The notes beneath the pieces were generated by a model. The model was not told where the DNA came from. It searched no databases and saw nothing but the letters and a program-made list of their open reading frames with translations. 64,000 bases of DNA from an uncultured Eubacteriales bacterium (GTDB lineage: Bacteria > Bacillota > Clostridia > Christensenellales > Aristaeellaceae): assembly GCA_900548145.1 (NCBI GenBank), contig URJB01000001.1:186001-250000 (forward strand). The letters are read 5' to 3'. A program made the position numbers and the translations under genes. Shown here piece after piece: positions 25,458 to 33,352 of the stretch (its first letter is position 1; every line of letters starts with the position of its first letter).

Positions 25458-27641
25458 TTATTCCTGATGTCTGCGGGAACGGCGGCGGCCTTCGTGCGCT
25501 TCCTCAGCAGCGGCTTCTGCGTGTTCCGTCGCCTGCTCGGCGTACAAGTCTTCGTCCGCTTCGGTCACTTCTTCCGCTTCCTCGGCCTCATCTCCATACA
25601 CAGGGTCCGCGTTATCGTAAGAGGATTCGTCATAATAGGAATCATCTTTCGAATACGCACTCTCATCCGAGGAATCCTCGCTTCCGTAGGAGTCGTCGTC
25701 CTGCCAATCATCCGCCGTGTCATCCTCGGGACGTTCGAAGCCCTGATAGAGACCCTCTGCGTCATCATCGTAGAGATCATGCTCCATCCGGAAGTGATCG
25801 TCCTGTTCCGTTGTGCCCCTGGTGTCCACTGCATCGCGGGCGTATTTCATATGAGGCAATTCCCAATCAATCTCTTCGTCACGGGGCTCGCCCACCATGC
25901 GACGGTTCGCCATCTGGGCTTCCTGTTCTTCCGGACTGATCTCCGCTTTTTTCTTCGGTCGCTCCGCGTTTTCTTCCGCAGGCTTGTCCTCTTCTTCACT
26001 TTCCGCCGGGGTGATGTAATCACGGCGCTTTGCACGCTCCAAATGGTCGTAGGCCGCGTTGGAAGCGCGCTTCTGGTCGGCACGACGTTTGGTAGCGATC
26101 AACAGCAGGACGCAAACTGCCAGCAGTACTACGCCCGCTATAATCAGAAGCGGAAGCAGCACATTCTGAATCGCCTTAGGCACTGTGCCAATGCTGGGGT
26201 CACGGATCGGGATCACCGTAGCGGGCACGAACGTGGGTTCCGCCGTAGGCACCGGCGGGGGCGTAGGCGTTGCAGGCGCAGGTGTTGGAGCATACACGGC
26301 GATCTGCATTTCGTTGCTCTGGAAAGTCTGCGAATTTTCCAGCGGGTCGTCCGCCGTTACGGTAAACTGGTATTTGCCTGAATAGCTCAACGCTGCATCG
26401 CGGTTCATTGTGCGGGCCTCGCCCTTCGGAATGGTATCGAAGGTGGCAAGCTCCGTGTTTCCGTGATATACCTTTACATTTTTCGCGTCCACATTGCTGT
26501 CGTTGTTGATTGTCAGCGTAAAGCGAACGGTCGCAGGATTGCCGTAAACCTCCGTCTGATCGACGGAAGCGGTAAGGCTCAGGTTCAATACGTCCTCGGC
26601 GTTCATGGCCGTCACCGATACAGCATCGGTAGCGGCCGTCACCTCGTTGCCGGTAGCATCCATCGCCGTCACATTGAACTGGTACTGGGCCGTTTCCTGA
26701 ATGGTAACGTCCTTCGTCAAAGTCAGAGAATTACCGGCCTTCAATTCCTGATTGGAGAAAACCTCTCCCAGCGTATCATCAGTTACGCGAATATCGCTGA
26801 AATCGACGTTTCCCTTGTTATTCAGCGTCAGCGTCAGCGTCACCGTGCCATTCACCACAGCACCCTTGGCGCTGGAGGCAAGGGCGGCAGTCAACTTGGA
26901 ATCCCCATAGGTGATCTTCTGGTTATCGACTGTATAGGTCAGCTTCTTGGAGCTTCCCTCGGCGGTATACGTCAGTTTCGCACCGCTGGTCAGGTCTTTT
27001 TTGCCCATCTTGACTGTAAAGGTCAATTCCGCCGTCTGGCCGGACTTCAGCGAGAAGGCATCGATGGACTGTTTCTTTTTCTGAATATCGGTATTTTCCT
27101 GAATTTTAATGTTGTTGAGGGTCAGGGTACCGGCGTTAGTGATAAAATATGTCACCTTCACATCCTGATCCTGCTGGGCTACCGTAGGCGTAATGGTACG
27201 CTTGACCTGCAGCAGCACATCGGCCTTTTGCGTCGTGATCTTTGCCTGAATGGGAATGCTCTGTTCCACGCCCTCGCCGCTGGCCAGATAGTTGGTGTAC
27301 TTCAGATAATAAATGATCGAGCCGTTATCCAGCGCACTCTGGCTGACGTCATATTCGCCCGTCCAAGTCAAAGACTGGCCGGCCTTCAGGGTCGCCTGAC
27401 CGCTGTTGCCGAAATCCGCGACCACCTGTGCGGCAGGATCCAGCAGCGTGACCGGGTCTTTCAAGTCCTCATTGGAAGTATTGGATACGGTGATCGAGAC
27501 ATTGACCTTTCCGGGCGCTGCCAAATAGGACGGATCCAACTCAATAGAAGCCACCACCGGCGAGGTGGCAGCGCTGGCGATTCCGCAGATTAAAAGCGCA
27601 GTGAGCAATACAAACCCAAACCAGAAGCCGCGTTTTTTCAT
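25458..27641 (-). CDS. Large membrane-anchored surface protein with Ig/CARDB-like repeats and acidic cytoplasmic tail
   Basis: A 727-residue protein of no assigned function. A signal peptide (MKKRGFWFGFVLLTALLICG) leads into about 430 residues of beta-sandwich repeats of CARDB/DUF11 type, where N-x-G-x-V/L-x-L/F-x-D/N-I/V-x-V recurs four to five times. A Pro/Thr linker, one membrane segment near 492-514 (LLPLLIIAGVVLLAVCVLLL), and a roughly 210-residue tail very rich in Asp/Glu/Tyr/Ser, ending RRRSRRHQE, follow. Topology is repeats outside, tail inside. The start at 27641 fits the signal peptide; GGGAGG lies 28 bases upstream across a hairpin. A strong promoter precedes it. Confidence 0.75.
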   Translation of the reverse strand: MKKRGFWFGFVLLTALLICGIASAATSPVVASIELDPSYLAAPGKVNVSITVSNTSNEDLKDPVTLLDPAAQVVADFGNSGQATLKAGQSLTWTGEYDVSQSALDNGSIIYYLKYTNYLASGEGVEQSIPIQAKITTQKADVLLQVKRTITPTVAQQDQDVKVTYFITNAGTLTLNNIKIQENTDIQKKKQSIDAFSLKSGQTAELTFTVKMGKKDLTSGAKLTYTAEGSSKKLTYTVDNQKITYGDSKLTAALASSAKGAVVNGTVTLTLTLNNKGNVDFSDIRVTDDTLGEVFSNQELKAGNSLTLTKDVTIQETAQYQFNVTAMDATGNEVTAATDAVSVTAMNAEDVLNLSLTASVDQTEVYGNPATVRFTLTINNDSNVDAKNVKVYHGNTELATFDTIPKGEARTMNRDAALSYSGKYQFTVTADDPLENSQTFQSNEMQIAVYAPTPAPATPTPPPVPTAEPTFVPATVIPIRDPSIGTVPKAIQNVLLPLLIIAGVVLLAVCVLLLIATKRRADQKRASNAAYDHLERAKRRDYITPAESEEEDKPAEENAERPKKKAEISPEEQEAQMANRRMVGEPRDEEIDWELPHMKYARDAVDTRGTTEQDDHFRMEHDLYDDDAEGLYQGFERPEDDTADDWQDDDSYGSEDSSDESAYSKDDSYYDESSYDNADPVYGDEAEEAEEVTEADEDLYAEQATEHAEAAAEEAHEGRRRSRRHQE

Positions 27642-27649
27642 CCAATGTC

Positions 27650-27667
27650 GGGCGGAAGCAACCGCCC
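27650..27667 (-). other. Hairpin between ribosome binding site and start codon
   Basis: On the minus strand GGGCGG-TTGCTT-CCGCCC forms a 6-bp stem. It separates GGGAGG (27675-27670) from the ATG at 27641. If folded, the effective spacing shrinks from 28 to about 10 bases, the normal range. Confidence 0.45.
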
Positions 27668-27781
27668 TTCCTCCCTTCGGAAAGCCGATGGCAGCAGCTG
27701 TGCGCATACACCGGGATGGTTAGGCTTTCCATCCGTTGCTGGTTCCATCCATCTTTACAAAAGTATAACTTTCGTCTATCT

Positions 27782-27810
27782 ATTTTATTGCAGTATTTAA
27801 CATTTGTCAA
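27782..27810 (-). promoter_or_regulatory. Strong promoter of the large surface protein
   Basis: On the minus strand a consensus TTGACA (27810-27805), 17 bases, TAAAAT (27787-27782), lying directly after the stop of the 794-residue gene. Confidence 0.75.
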
Positions 27811-27814
27811 GCTG

Positions 27815-30199
27815 TCAGCGTTCGTCGTGATCCATGTGCAGGAGCCGCATCGCCCGCGGCAGACCCGCCACAATGGAGGCGAAGTGCTCCGGCTTGATCT
27901 GTCCGAGCCGGATAGCAGGCACCAGCCAGTGGCACACAGCAGAGTCGGCAGCCGCCAGGAAACCGCCGCGCACCTTCCGGGTAGCAACCTCAATGAAGCG
28001 CCGCATATCGATCAGCGTCGCGCGGGGAACCGCAAATTCTTCCTTCTCAATACGGGCTTTCAGTTCCGCAAACCACTTATCCGCTTCGGACAGCATCGGA
28101 TGCGTATCGGAACGGATATCCATAAAGGAACTCAAGGACGCGGGCTGCACCGCCTGGAAGTCCTCCACCCGGCCAAAGGCGCGTTTGATGGCCGTGGGGA
28201 CGTGGACAATGGGATGGGCGGGCAGACCGGCGGTGGAATAATTTTCGATTTGGTGAGAGGTCGCCAGATACAGCGTTTTATGGCCGTAAATGGACATGCT
28301 CTCCGTGCCGAGGGACTGAATCGTCACGGTAGGCGTGCGCTGGCCGTCCTCCGGCAGAATGCTGACGACTTCTACATAGGACTCTGGCAGGATCGTGCCG
28401 GAAACGCTTTGCAGACCGAAGCTCTCCAGCATGACCTGTGCAAAACGGGCCGCATCGGCTTCCGTGGCCGCGCAAAGGCACAGCGTGTCGTTCACGGAGA
28501 AATAGATCAGCAGACCCATAGCATCGTCCTCGTTGATGCCGTAGCCGCTCTCATTCATGTGAACGCGCAGCTTTTCCGCCAATTCGGAGGCCTCATAGTG
28601 GCAGCCGATCACCGGGGAAAGCATGATGCGTTCCTCTCCCGCCCCGGACATGCACTGCATATTCTGGGAGAAGAAGTCAATGGTCTGGCGGGCGTTCTGC
28701 TGGCTGAGCGCCTGTGTTTCGTCCGTCAGCTTCTTTTTGGTCTTTTCCAGCGCCTGAATTTCATTCTTGAGTTTTTCCGATTCAGCCCGCAGTTTTTGAG
28801 ACAGCGAAGCAATGGCTTCCTCCCGGTACTGCTTGGCGTTCTGCTTGGCAGTGTCCAGCTGCATCAGCAGACTCAGACGTTCCGCCTCGATTTCGGCCAG
28901 CTGCTCCTGAGCAGCGGCGGAAGCCTGCGTGTTCAGGCCCCTGCGACGGAAAATCTGCAGCATATCCCGCATGAAAGTCTCGTTTTCGCTCAATTTTTCG
29001 ATCGCCTGACTGCGCATGTCGGCGTTCTGCCATACATAATCCAGACAGCGATTCAGACTGTCGATGGGGTTTTCCACCATGCGGTAAATGCTGCGGTTTT
29101 CTCCCTCGTTATTCTGGAAAAGCTGCTGTTCCACCACATGATGCATGGACTCAGGCCGGGCAGCGCTCTTGGTGATAGGCTTGGCGCTTGGCACCAGCGG
29201 CGTTCCATTAAAATGGGAAATGATCTCCGGTTCTTCCTCTTCCGAGGGAGTTTCGTCCATCGTCAGCCGGTTTGCTGTGCTGCCGATGCCCTGATCCAGC
29301 CGGGAGATCTGCTGATCGAACGTCAGCTGCTGATCCAGAATATCCAGCTTCGTTCCGATAGGAAGGGCCGTATTCTCCGTTACGCGATCTTTTTCAGTCT
29401 TTTCCGTTTTATCAGGAGTTTCTTTTTTTTCTGCTTTTTCGTTTTTTTCCGCTCTCTTGCGAGGCTCGACCGTCTTTTCACGGACAACTGTCTGCTGTGG
29501 TTTCGTGTCAGGCTGTGTTTCTTCGACCGCAGGAGCGGAAGCCGTCAGCATAGCCGCGTCCAGTTCAGCTTTTTCCTCCGCTCTTTCCTTGCGGCGCATG
29601 GCGTTGCGGCGCTGTCTCCAGTTGATGATCGCTTCTGGGTCCCAATAGATCATGCGACTTCCCAAAAGATCATTCTGGATATTCTGCAGCAGGAAACGAT
29701 CATTTCCAAAGGGATGCAGAGAATCCAAAGAGACCGAAGCTGCTTCTTCCTTTAATACAGGGCCGTAGAGTACCTTATCCTTTTGGATAATCACCTTGCG
29801 GGTCAGAGCTCCCGATGCGTCCTGCCCGGGCTGGACTACTTCAAAGCAGCCGTCCTCCGCAAATTCGCATACCACGTCGGAATAGATGGCCAGTTTGTTT
29901 TTTTCTCCGGCGTCCGGGGCATAGTTTCGATTTTGGCGCACCTTAATAAGCTCCTTCGCGCCATCATTCACCAGATGAATCGCGCAAAGGCCGCTGATGT
30001 CGCGCATCCGTTCCTTGAACGTGCTCTGTTCTCTTTTGTCGGGAACGATTCTCAGGCTTCCTTCATCGGGGAAATCCTCCGAGGCGTCATGAAAAGAAAC
30101 GCCCTCGCGTGTACAAAGCGGGATGACACGAAAAATAACCCGCTGTTTATTGTCTTCCTCGACGTATGCAAGTGTTACTGTACCGTTGATGTCCTTCAT
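27815..30199 (-). CDS. Unrecognised 794-residue protein with central coiled coil
   Basis: I do not recognise this protein. The N-terminal 200 residues look globular (KDINGTVTLAYVEEDN, RVIFRVIPLCTREG), a Lys/Glu/Thr-rich low-complexity linker covers about 205-270, a helical Gln/Glu/Ala segment at about 430-510 (LAEIEAERLSLLMQLD, KLKNEIQALEKTKKKL) should form a coiled coil, and a second globular part fills 520-794. There is no signal peptide or membrane segment, so it is predicted to be cytosolic. It has its own divergent promoter and stops just before the promoter of the surface protein, so the two may or may not act together. The frame is open end to end with normal codon use. Confidence 0.8.
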   Translation of the reverse strand: MKDINGTVTLAYVEEDNKQRVIFRVIPLCTREGVSFHDASEDFPDEGSLRIVPDKREQSTFKERMRDISGLCAIHLVNDGAKELIKVRQNRNYAPDAGEKNKLAIYSDVVCEFAEDGCFEVVQPGQDASGALTRKVIIQKDKVLYGPVLKEEAASVSLDSLHPFGNDRFLLQNIQNDLLGSRMIYWDPEAIINWRQRRNAMRRKERAEEKAELDAAMLTASAPAVEETQPDTKPQQTVVREKTVEPRKRAEKNEKAEKKETPDKTEKTEKDRVTENTALPIGTKLDILDQQLTFDQQISRLDQGIGSTANRLTMDETPSEEEEPEIISHFNGTPLVPSAKPITKSAARPESMHHVVEQQLFQNNEGENRSIYRMVENPIDSLNRCLDYVWQNADMRSQAIEKLSENETFMRDMLQIFRRRGLNTQASAAAQEQLAEIEAERLSLLMQLDTAKQNAKQYREEAIASLSQKLRAESEKLKNEIQALEKTKKKLTDETQALSQQNARQTIDFFSQNMQCMSGAGEERIMLSPVIGCHYEASELAEKLRVHMNESGYGINEDDAMGLLIYFSVNDTLCLCAATEADAARFAQVMLESFGLQSVSGTILPESYVEVVSILPEDGQRTPTVTIQSLGTESMSIYGHKTLYLATSHQIENYSTAGLPAHPIVHVPTAIKRAFGRVEDFQAVQPASLSSFMDIRSDTHPMLSEADKWFAELKARIEKEEFAVPRATLIDMRRFIEVATRKVRGGFLAAADSAVCHWLVPAIRLGQIKPEHFASIVAGLPRAMRLLHMDHDER

Positions 30200-30270
30200 A
30201 GACCCAAAAACCCCTTACTCATCGAAATGTGTCCAAAACCAAAATATGAATGAACGATGAACACTGTACA

Positions 30271-30299
30271 AGTTTAATCTGGTTTTCCTGTTTCGTCAA
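30271..30299 (-). promoter_or_regulatory. Promoter of the 794-residue gene
   Basis: On the minus strand TTGACG (30299-30294), 17 bases, TAAACT (30276-30271), about 70 bases before the ATG. Confidence 0.65.
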
Positions 30300-30384
30300 T
30301 ACTTTCCGCCATTTTCTTGCAGCGTTTTCGCTTCTTTGTCCTTTTATGACAAATGCAATGATTGTAAAGCCGTGTCCCTTTGTC

Positions 30385-30413
30385 TTGACTTTTTAATATT
30401 TTCGTAATATATT
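30385..30413 (+). promoter_or_regulatory. Promoter of the peptidoglycan-binding protein
   Basis: TTGACT (30385-30390), 17 bases, TATATT (30408-30413), 63 bases before the ATG at 30477. The roughly 280-base gap from 30200 to 30476 holds this promoter and the divergent one; I see nothing else in it. Confidence 0.7.
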
Positions 30414-30476
30414 AGCATTGTGCTTGAAAGAGCATAGAAAAACGCGCAAACTTTGCCCTATTTTCAGGAGGAAACT

Positions 30477-31835
30477 ATGCAGAAGAGCAACTATGTCCCT
30501 AAAGATTGGCTGCGCCATGCATTAGCGCTTATACTGGCTTTTTCACTTTCATTTGGAATTCTGCCCGCGAACAACGCTTTTGCGGAGGAGACCGCCACCA
30601 CCAACGCCAAAGTCCACCTGCGGAAATCGGCGGATAAAGACTCTACTTCGCTGCAAACCCTGCCGGAAGGCGAAGAGGTCACGCTGCTAAGCACCTCCGG
30701 CAGCTGGTATAAGGTTCGCTACGGCAAATATACCGGCTATATCATGAAGCAGTATATTACCACCGGCTCCCACAGTCAGGTGAACAAGCAGTCCGAGATC
30801 GACAAGCTGGGCGACGCGCCCGGCGCCATGCGGATCGGCGACAGCAACAGCGATGTAAAAAAACTGCAGCAGGCGTTGAAGCTCTTGGGCTACTACAACG
30901 GTAAACTGGACGGGGATTACGGCGACGGCACCACCAAGGCCGTTATGGAATATCAGGGGGATCATAATCTGCAGGCTGACGGCGTAGCCGGTAAGGACAC
31001 CGTCACGAGCATTTTCGGCAGCTGCTCCAAGACTTCCCTGACGAAGGATACCACCACCGTTTCAAAGGCTTCTTCCACCTCGACCAGTACAAAGACCACT
31101 GCCAAATCTTCTTCCGGCAAAACCTATGCCTCGGTTTCCAGTATCGAGGAGATTGGTTCTGCCCCCAAGCCTACCCGCGTCGGCGACAGCGGAACAGACG
31201 TTGTGAAGTTGCAGCAGGCGCTTAAAGTGCTGGGCTACTACGATGGCGTGATCGACGGCAGTTACGGTGAAGGCACCGAGACCGCTGTCAAGAACCTGCA
31301 AAAGAAGCGCTCTATGAAGGCGGACGGCATTGCAGGTGCAGTCACCATCCGGGTCCTTTTCGGCAGCACTTCTTCGTCTTCTTCCAAGAGCAACAGCTCC
31401 ACCAACGTGAAGAATGAAACCAAGAAATACACGACCAAAACGCTGGACTGGTTTGAAGACAATGTGACCAAGGTGATCCCTAAGAACGCCAAGTTCACCA
31501 TCAAGGACGTCAAGACGGGTAAGACTTTCGAAGCGGTTCGCTGGTCCGGCTACAACCACATGGATACCGAGCCCCGCACCTCGGAAGACACGGCTATTCT
31601 CAAGAGCATCTACGGAGGCTCCTGGAGCTGGCGGCGGCGGGCCATTCTGATCCTGTATAACGGAAATGTATACGCTGCTTCCATGAACGGAATGCCCCAC
31701 GGCACTTCCACCATTGACAACGGTTTCGATGGTCATTTCTGCATCCACTTTAAGAACAGTATGACTCACGGCAGTAAAAAGGTGGATGACGATCACCAGA
31801 AAGCCGTGACCACGGCCAGCAAAGCAACATGGTAA
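30477..31835 (+). CDS. Secreted SH3b / double peptidoglycan-binding-domain protein
   Basis: A 452-residue exported protein. A signal peptide of about 36 residues ends at NNAFAEE. Next come an SH3b domain (KVHLRKSADKDSTSLQTLP, WYKVRYGKYTGYI), two PG_binding_1 domains (DVKKLQQALKLLGYYNGKLD near 125; DVVKLQQALKVLGYYDGVID near 242) joined by Ser/Thr-rich linkers, and a C-terminal domain of about 125 residues that I cannot name, with DGHFCIHFKNS near 420. The module order suggests cell-wall attachment; the last domain may be the working part and has a His/Cys pair but no standard YkuD or NlpC motif. The ATG at 30477 follows AGGAGG. Confidence 0.85.
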   Translation: MQKSNYVPKDWLRHALALILAFSLSFGILPANNAFAEETATTNAKVHLRKSADKDSTSLQTLPEGEEVTLLSTSGSWYKVRYGKYTGYIMKQYITTGSHSQVNKQSEIDKLGDAPGAMRIGDSNSDVKKLQQALKLLGYYNGKLDGDYGDGTTKAVMEYQGDHNLQADGVAGKDTVTSIFGSCSKTSLTKDTTTVSKASSTSTSTKTTAKSSSGKTYASVSSIEEIGSAPKPTRVGDSGTDVVKLQQALKVLGYYDGVIDGSYGEGTETAVKNLQKKRSMKADGIAGAVTIRVLFGSTSSSSSKSNSSTNVKNETKKYTTKTLDWFEDNVTKVIPKNAKFTIKDVKTGKTFEAVRWSGYNHMDTEPRTSEDTAILKSIYGGSWSWRRRAILILYNGNVYAASMNGMPHGTSTIDNGFDGHFCIHFKNSMTHGSKKVDDDHQKAVTTASKATW

Positions 31836-31853
31836 CAGCAGGAGGGCGCGCAT

Positions 31854-32618
31854 ATGGGGAATGACGGACGGCTGACGCTTCAGCCCATTGCAACCATTGA
31901 AAATGATTTTCCCACCAAATTCGGCGTGCCAAGACAAAGCGGGATCGTAGACGAACTACGATCCCGAATTGTCTTTCTGCCGGAATACCGACAAGCGGAA
32001 GCCTTTCGCGGCCTGAAGGATTTTTCACATTTATGGCTGATCTGGGGGTTTTCTGAGGTCAAGCGCAAAGGATGGAGCGCTACCGTTCGCCCGCCCCGAT
32101 TGGGCGGGAATCAGCGCATGGGCGTTTTCGCTACGCGCTCCCCTTTCCGTCCCAATCCTATCGGCCTTTCCTGCGTCCGACTGTTGGAGATTCGCGGAGA
32201 CGCACATTCTGGAATCTCCCTGATCGTTTCGGGGGCCGATCTGATGAACGGCACGCCCATCTATGACATAAAACCCTATCTCCCCTATGCTGACTGCAAG
32301 TCCGACGCGCTGGGCGGCTTTGCGGACGCGGTACGCCATGATGAGTTGACAGTTGTTTTTCCCGAGGAACTGTTTCACAGGGTCCCCGAAGAAAAGCGTG
32401 ATTCCCTGACGGCCATTCTGAAAAGCGACCCTCGTCCCCATTACCAGAACGATCCGGAACGGGTATACGGATTCTTCTTCGCCGGTCTGGAGGTCAAATT
32501 CAGGGTCTGTGAAAACCGCCTGACAGTCTGCGGCGTTTTCTCAGTTACGGAAGAAGATTCAGCATATCATCCTGATTGTTCACATCCACAAAGCTGTCCG
32601 GAACCTCCCCAACGATGA
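31854..32618 (+). CDS. trmO: TrmO, tRNA threonylcarbamoyladenosine methyltransferase
   Basis: Methylates N6 of t6A37 in tRNA using S-adenosylmethionine. The 254 residues show family signatures: IATIENDFPTKFGVPRQSG near 12-30, FSHLWLIWGF near 57, TRSPFRPNPIGLS near 92-104, and DLMNGTPIYDIKPYLPYAD near 128. A C-terminal domain (VYGFFF) follows. The last 20 residues are Pro/His/Cys-rich and off-family, and that segment overlaps the end of the convergent yunB gene by 74 bases. GGAGG precedes the ATG, 18 bases after the preceding stop. Confidence 0.92.
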   Translation: MGNDGRLTLQPIATIENDFPTKFGVPRQSGIVDELRSRIVFLPEYRQAEAFRGLKDFSHLWLIWGFSEVKRKGWSATVRPPRLGGNQRMGVFATRSPFRPNPIGLSCVRLLEIRGDAHSGISLIVSGADLMNGTPIYDIKPYLPYADCKSDALGGFADAVRHDELTVVFPEELFHRVPEEKRDSLTAILKSDPRPHYQNDPERVYGFFFAGLEVKFRVCENRLTVCGVFSVTEEDSAYHPDCSHPQSCPEPPQR

Positions 32619-33195
32619 TGCTTTCCGCCAGCGGGAAGGTATTGTTCACTTCCACCCGCTGGGAGCCGTTGGGCAAGATCAGACTGACGGTCGCCCGCAG
32701 GGTCAGAAAAATCTTGTGACGGGTCTGGTTGATCCCTGCGGATTCAAAGGTGCTTTCAAAGCCGGTGCTGACCGCACCGATGGGGATGATCCTCGGATGG
32801 ATATACGGCCCCATTCCCGCCAGAAATTTGACGCCCAACGCCGAACCCAACGGGATTGACACGCTCTGGTTTTCGATGCTGTTCAATTCCTGTTCGGCCC
32901 GCAGGGCGGTTTCAGATGCCAGACGGTTCATGGCACCCGCATTAGTCTGCATCAGTGTGACCCGTCCCGCTGCGTCCACCGTTGTCTCGATCAGTCGGTC
33001 GTAGTCCACGCCGTCGCCGATGCACTCCCGGACGGCGCGGTTGACGGTGTCCACTGCGATGGAATAGGCCTGCGCATAGGACATATCCAGAAGCGTTTGA
33101 CTTAGATTCTGCTCCAGCAGAATCAGCCCGGCGATCGCCAGCAGCGCACACAGGATTAAAATGCGGATCATGCCCCCATTTCTGCCGCTTTTCAT
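32545..33195 (-). CDS. yunB: YunB-like sporulation protein
   Basis: A protein of about 216 residues of the YunB family, made during sporulation in Bacillus under mother-cell control and of unclear biochemical role. It has a N-terminal membrane anchor (IRILILCALLAIAGLILL), then an extracytoplasmic domain with NRAVRECI, PIGAVSTGFESTFESAGINQTRHKI near 140-165 and EVNNTFPLAESIIVGEVP near the end. I use the ATG at 33195, eight bases after GGAGG; one at 33201 is too close. Its presence argues that the organism forms, or descends from formers of, endospores. Confidence 0.85.
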   Translation of the reverse strand: MKSGRNGGMIRILILCALLAIAGLILLEQNLSQTLLDMSYAQAYSIAVDTVNRAVRECIGDGVDYDRLIETTVDAAGRVTLMQTNAGAMNRLASETALRAEQELNSIENQSVSIPLGSALGVKFLAGMGPYIHPRIIPIGAVSTGFESTFESAGINQTRHKIFLTLRATVSLILPNGSQRVEVNNTFPLAESIIVGEVPDSFVDVNNQDDMLNLLP

Positions 33196-33283
33196 TGCCA
33201 TCGCCTCCCTCTTAGCCTTATGCGGAAAAAAGGCGAAATAGGACTTGTTACACTCCTGTATGGCGCTGGAATGCAGGATATGT

Positions 33284-33289
33284 TATAAT
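33284..33289 (+). promoter_or_regulatory. Probable -10 element of the PBP1A gene
   Basis: Extended -10 TGTTATAAT with TATAAT at 33284-33289. The -35 (TGGCGC at 17-base spacing) is poor. It lies 64 bases before the TTG start. Confidence 0.4.
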
Positions 33290-33352
33290 GAGAAAGACAA
33301 TGGCCGCCGATGTTCGACACTGCCAGCGTTCACTTTCCCGGGAGGTGTTTTT

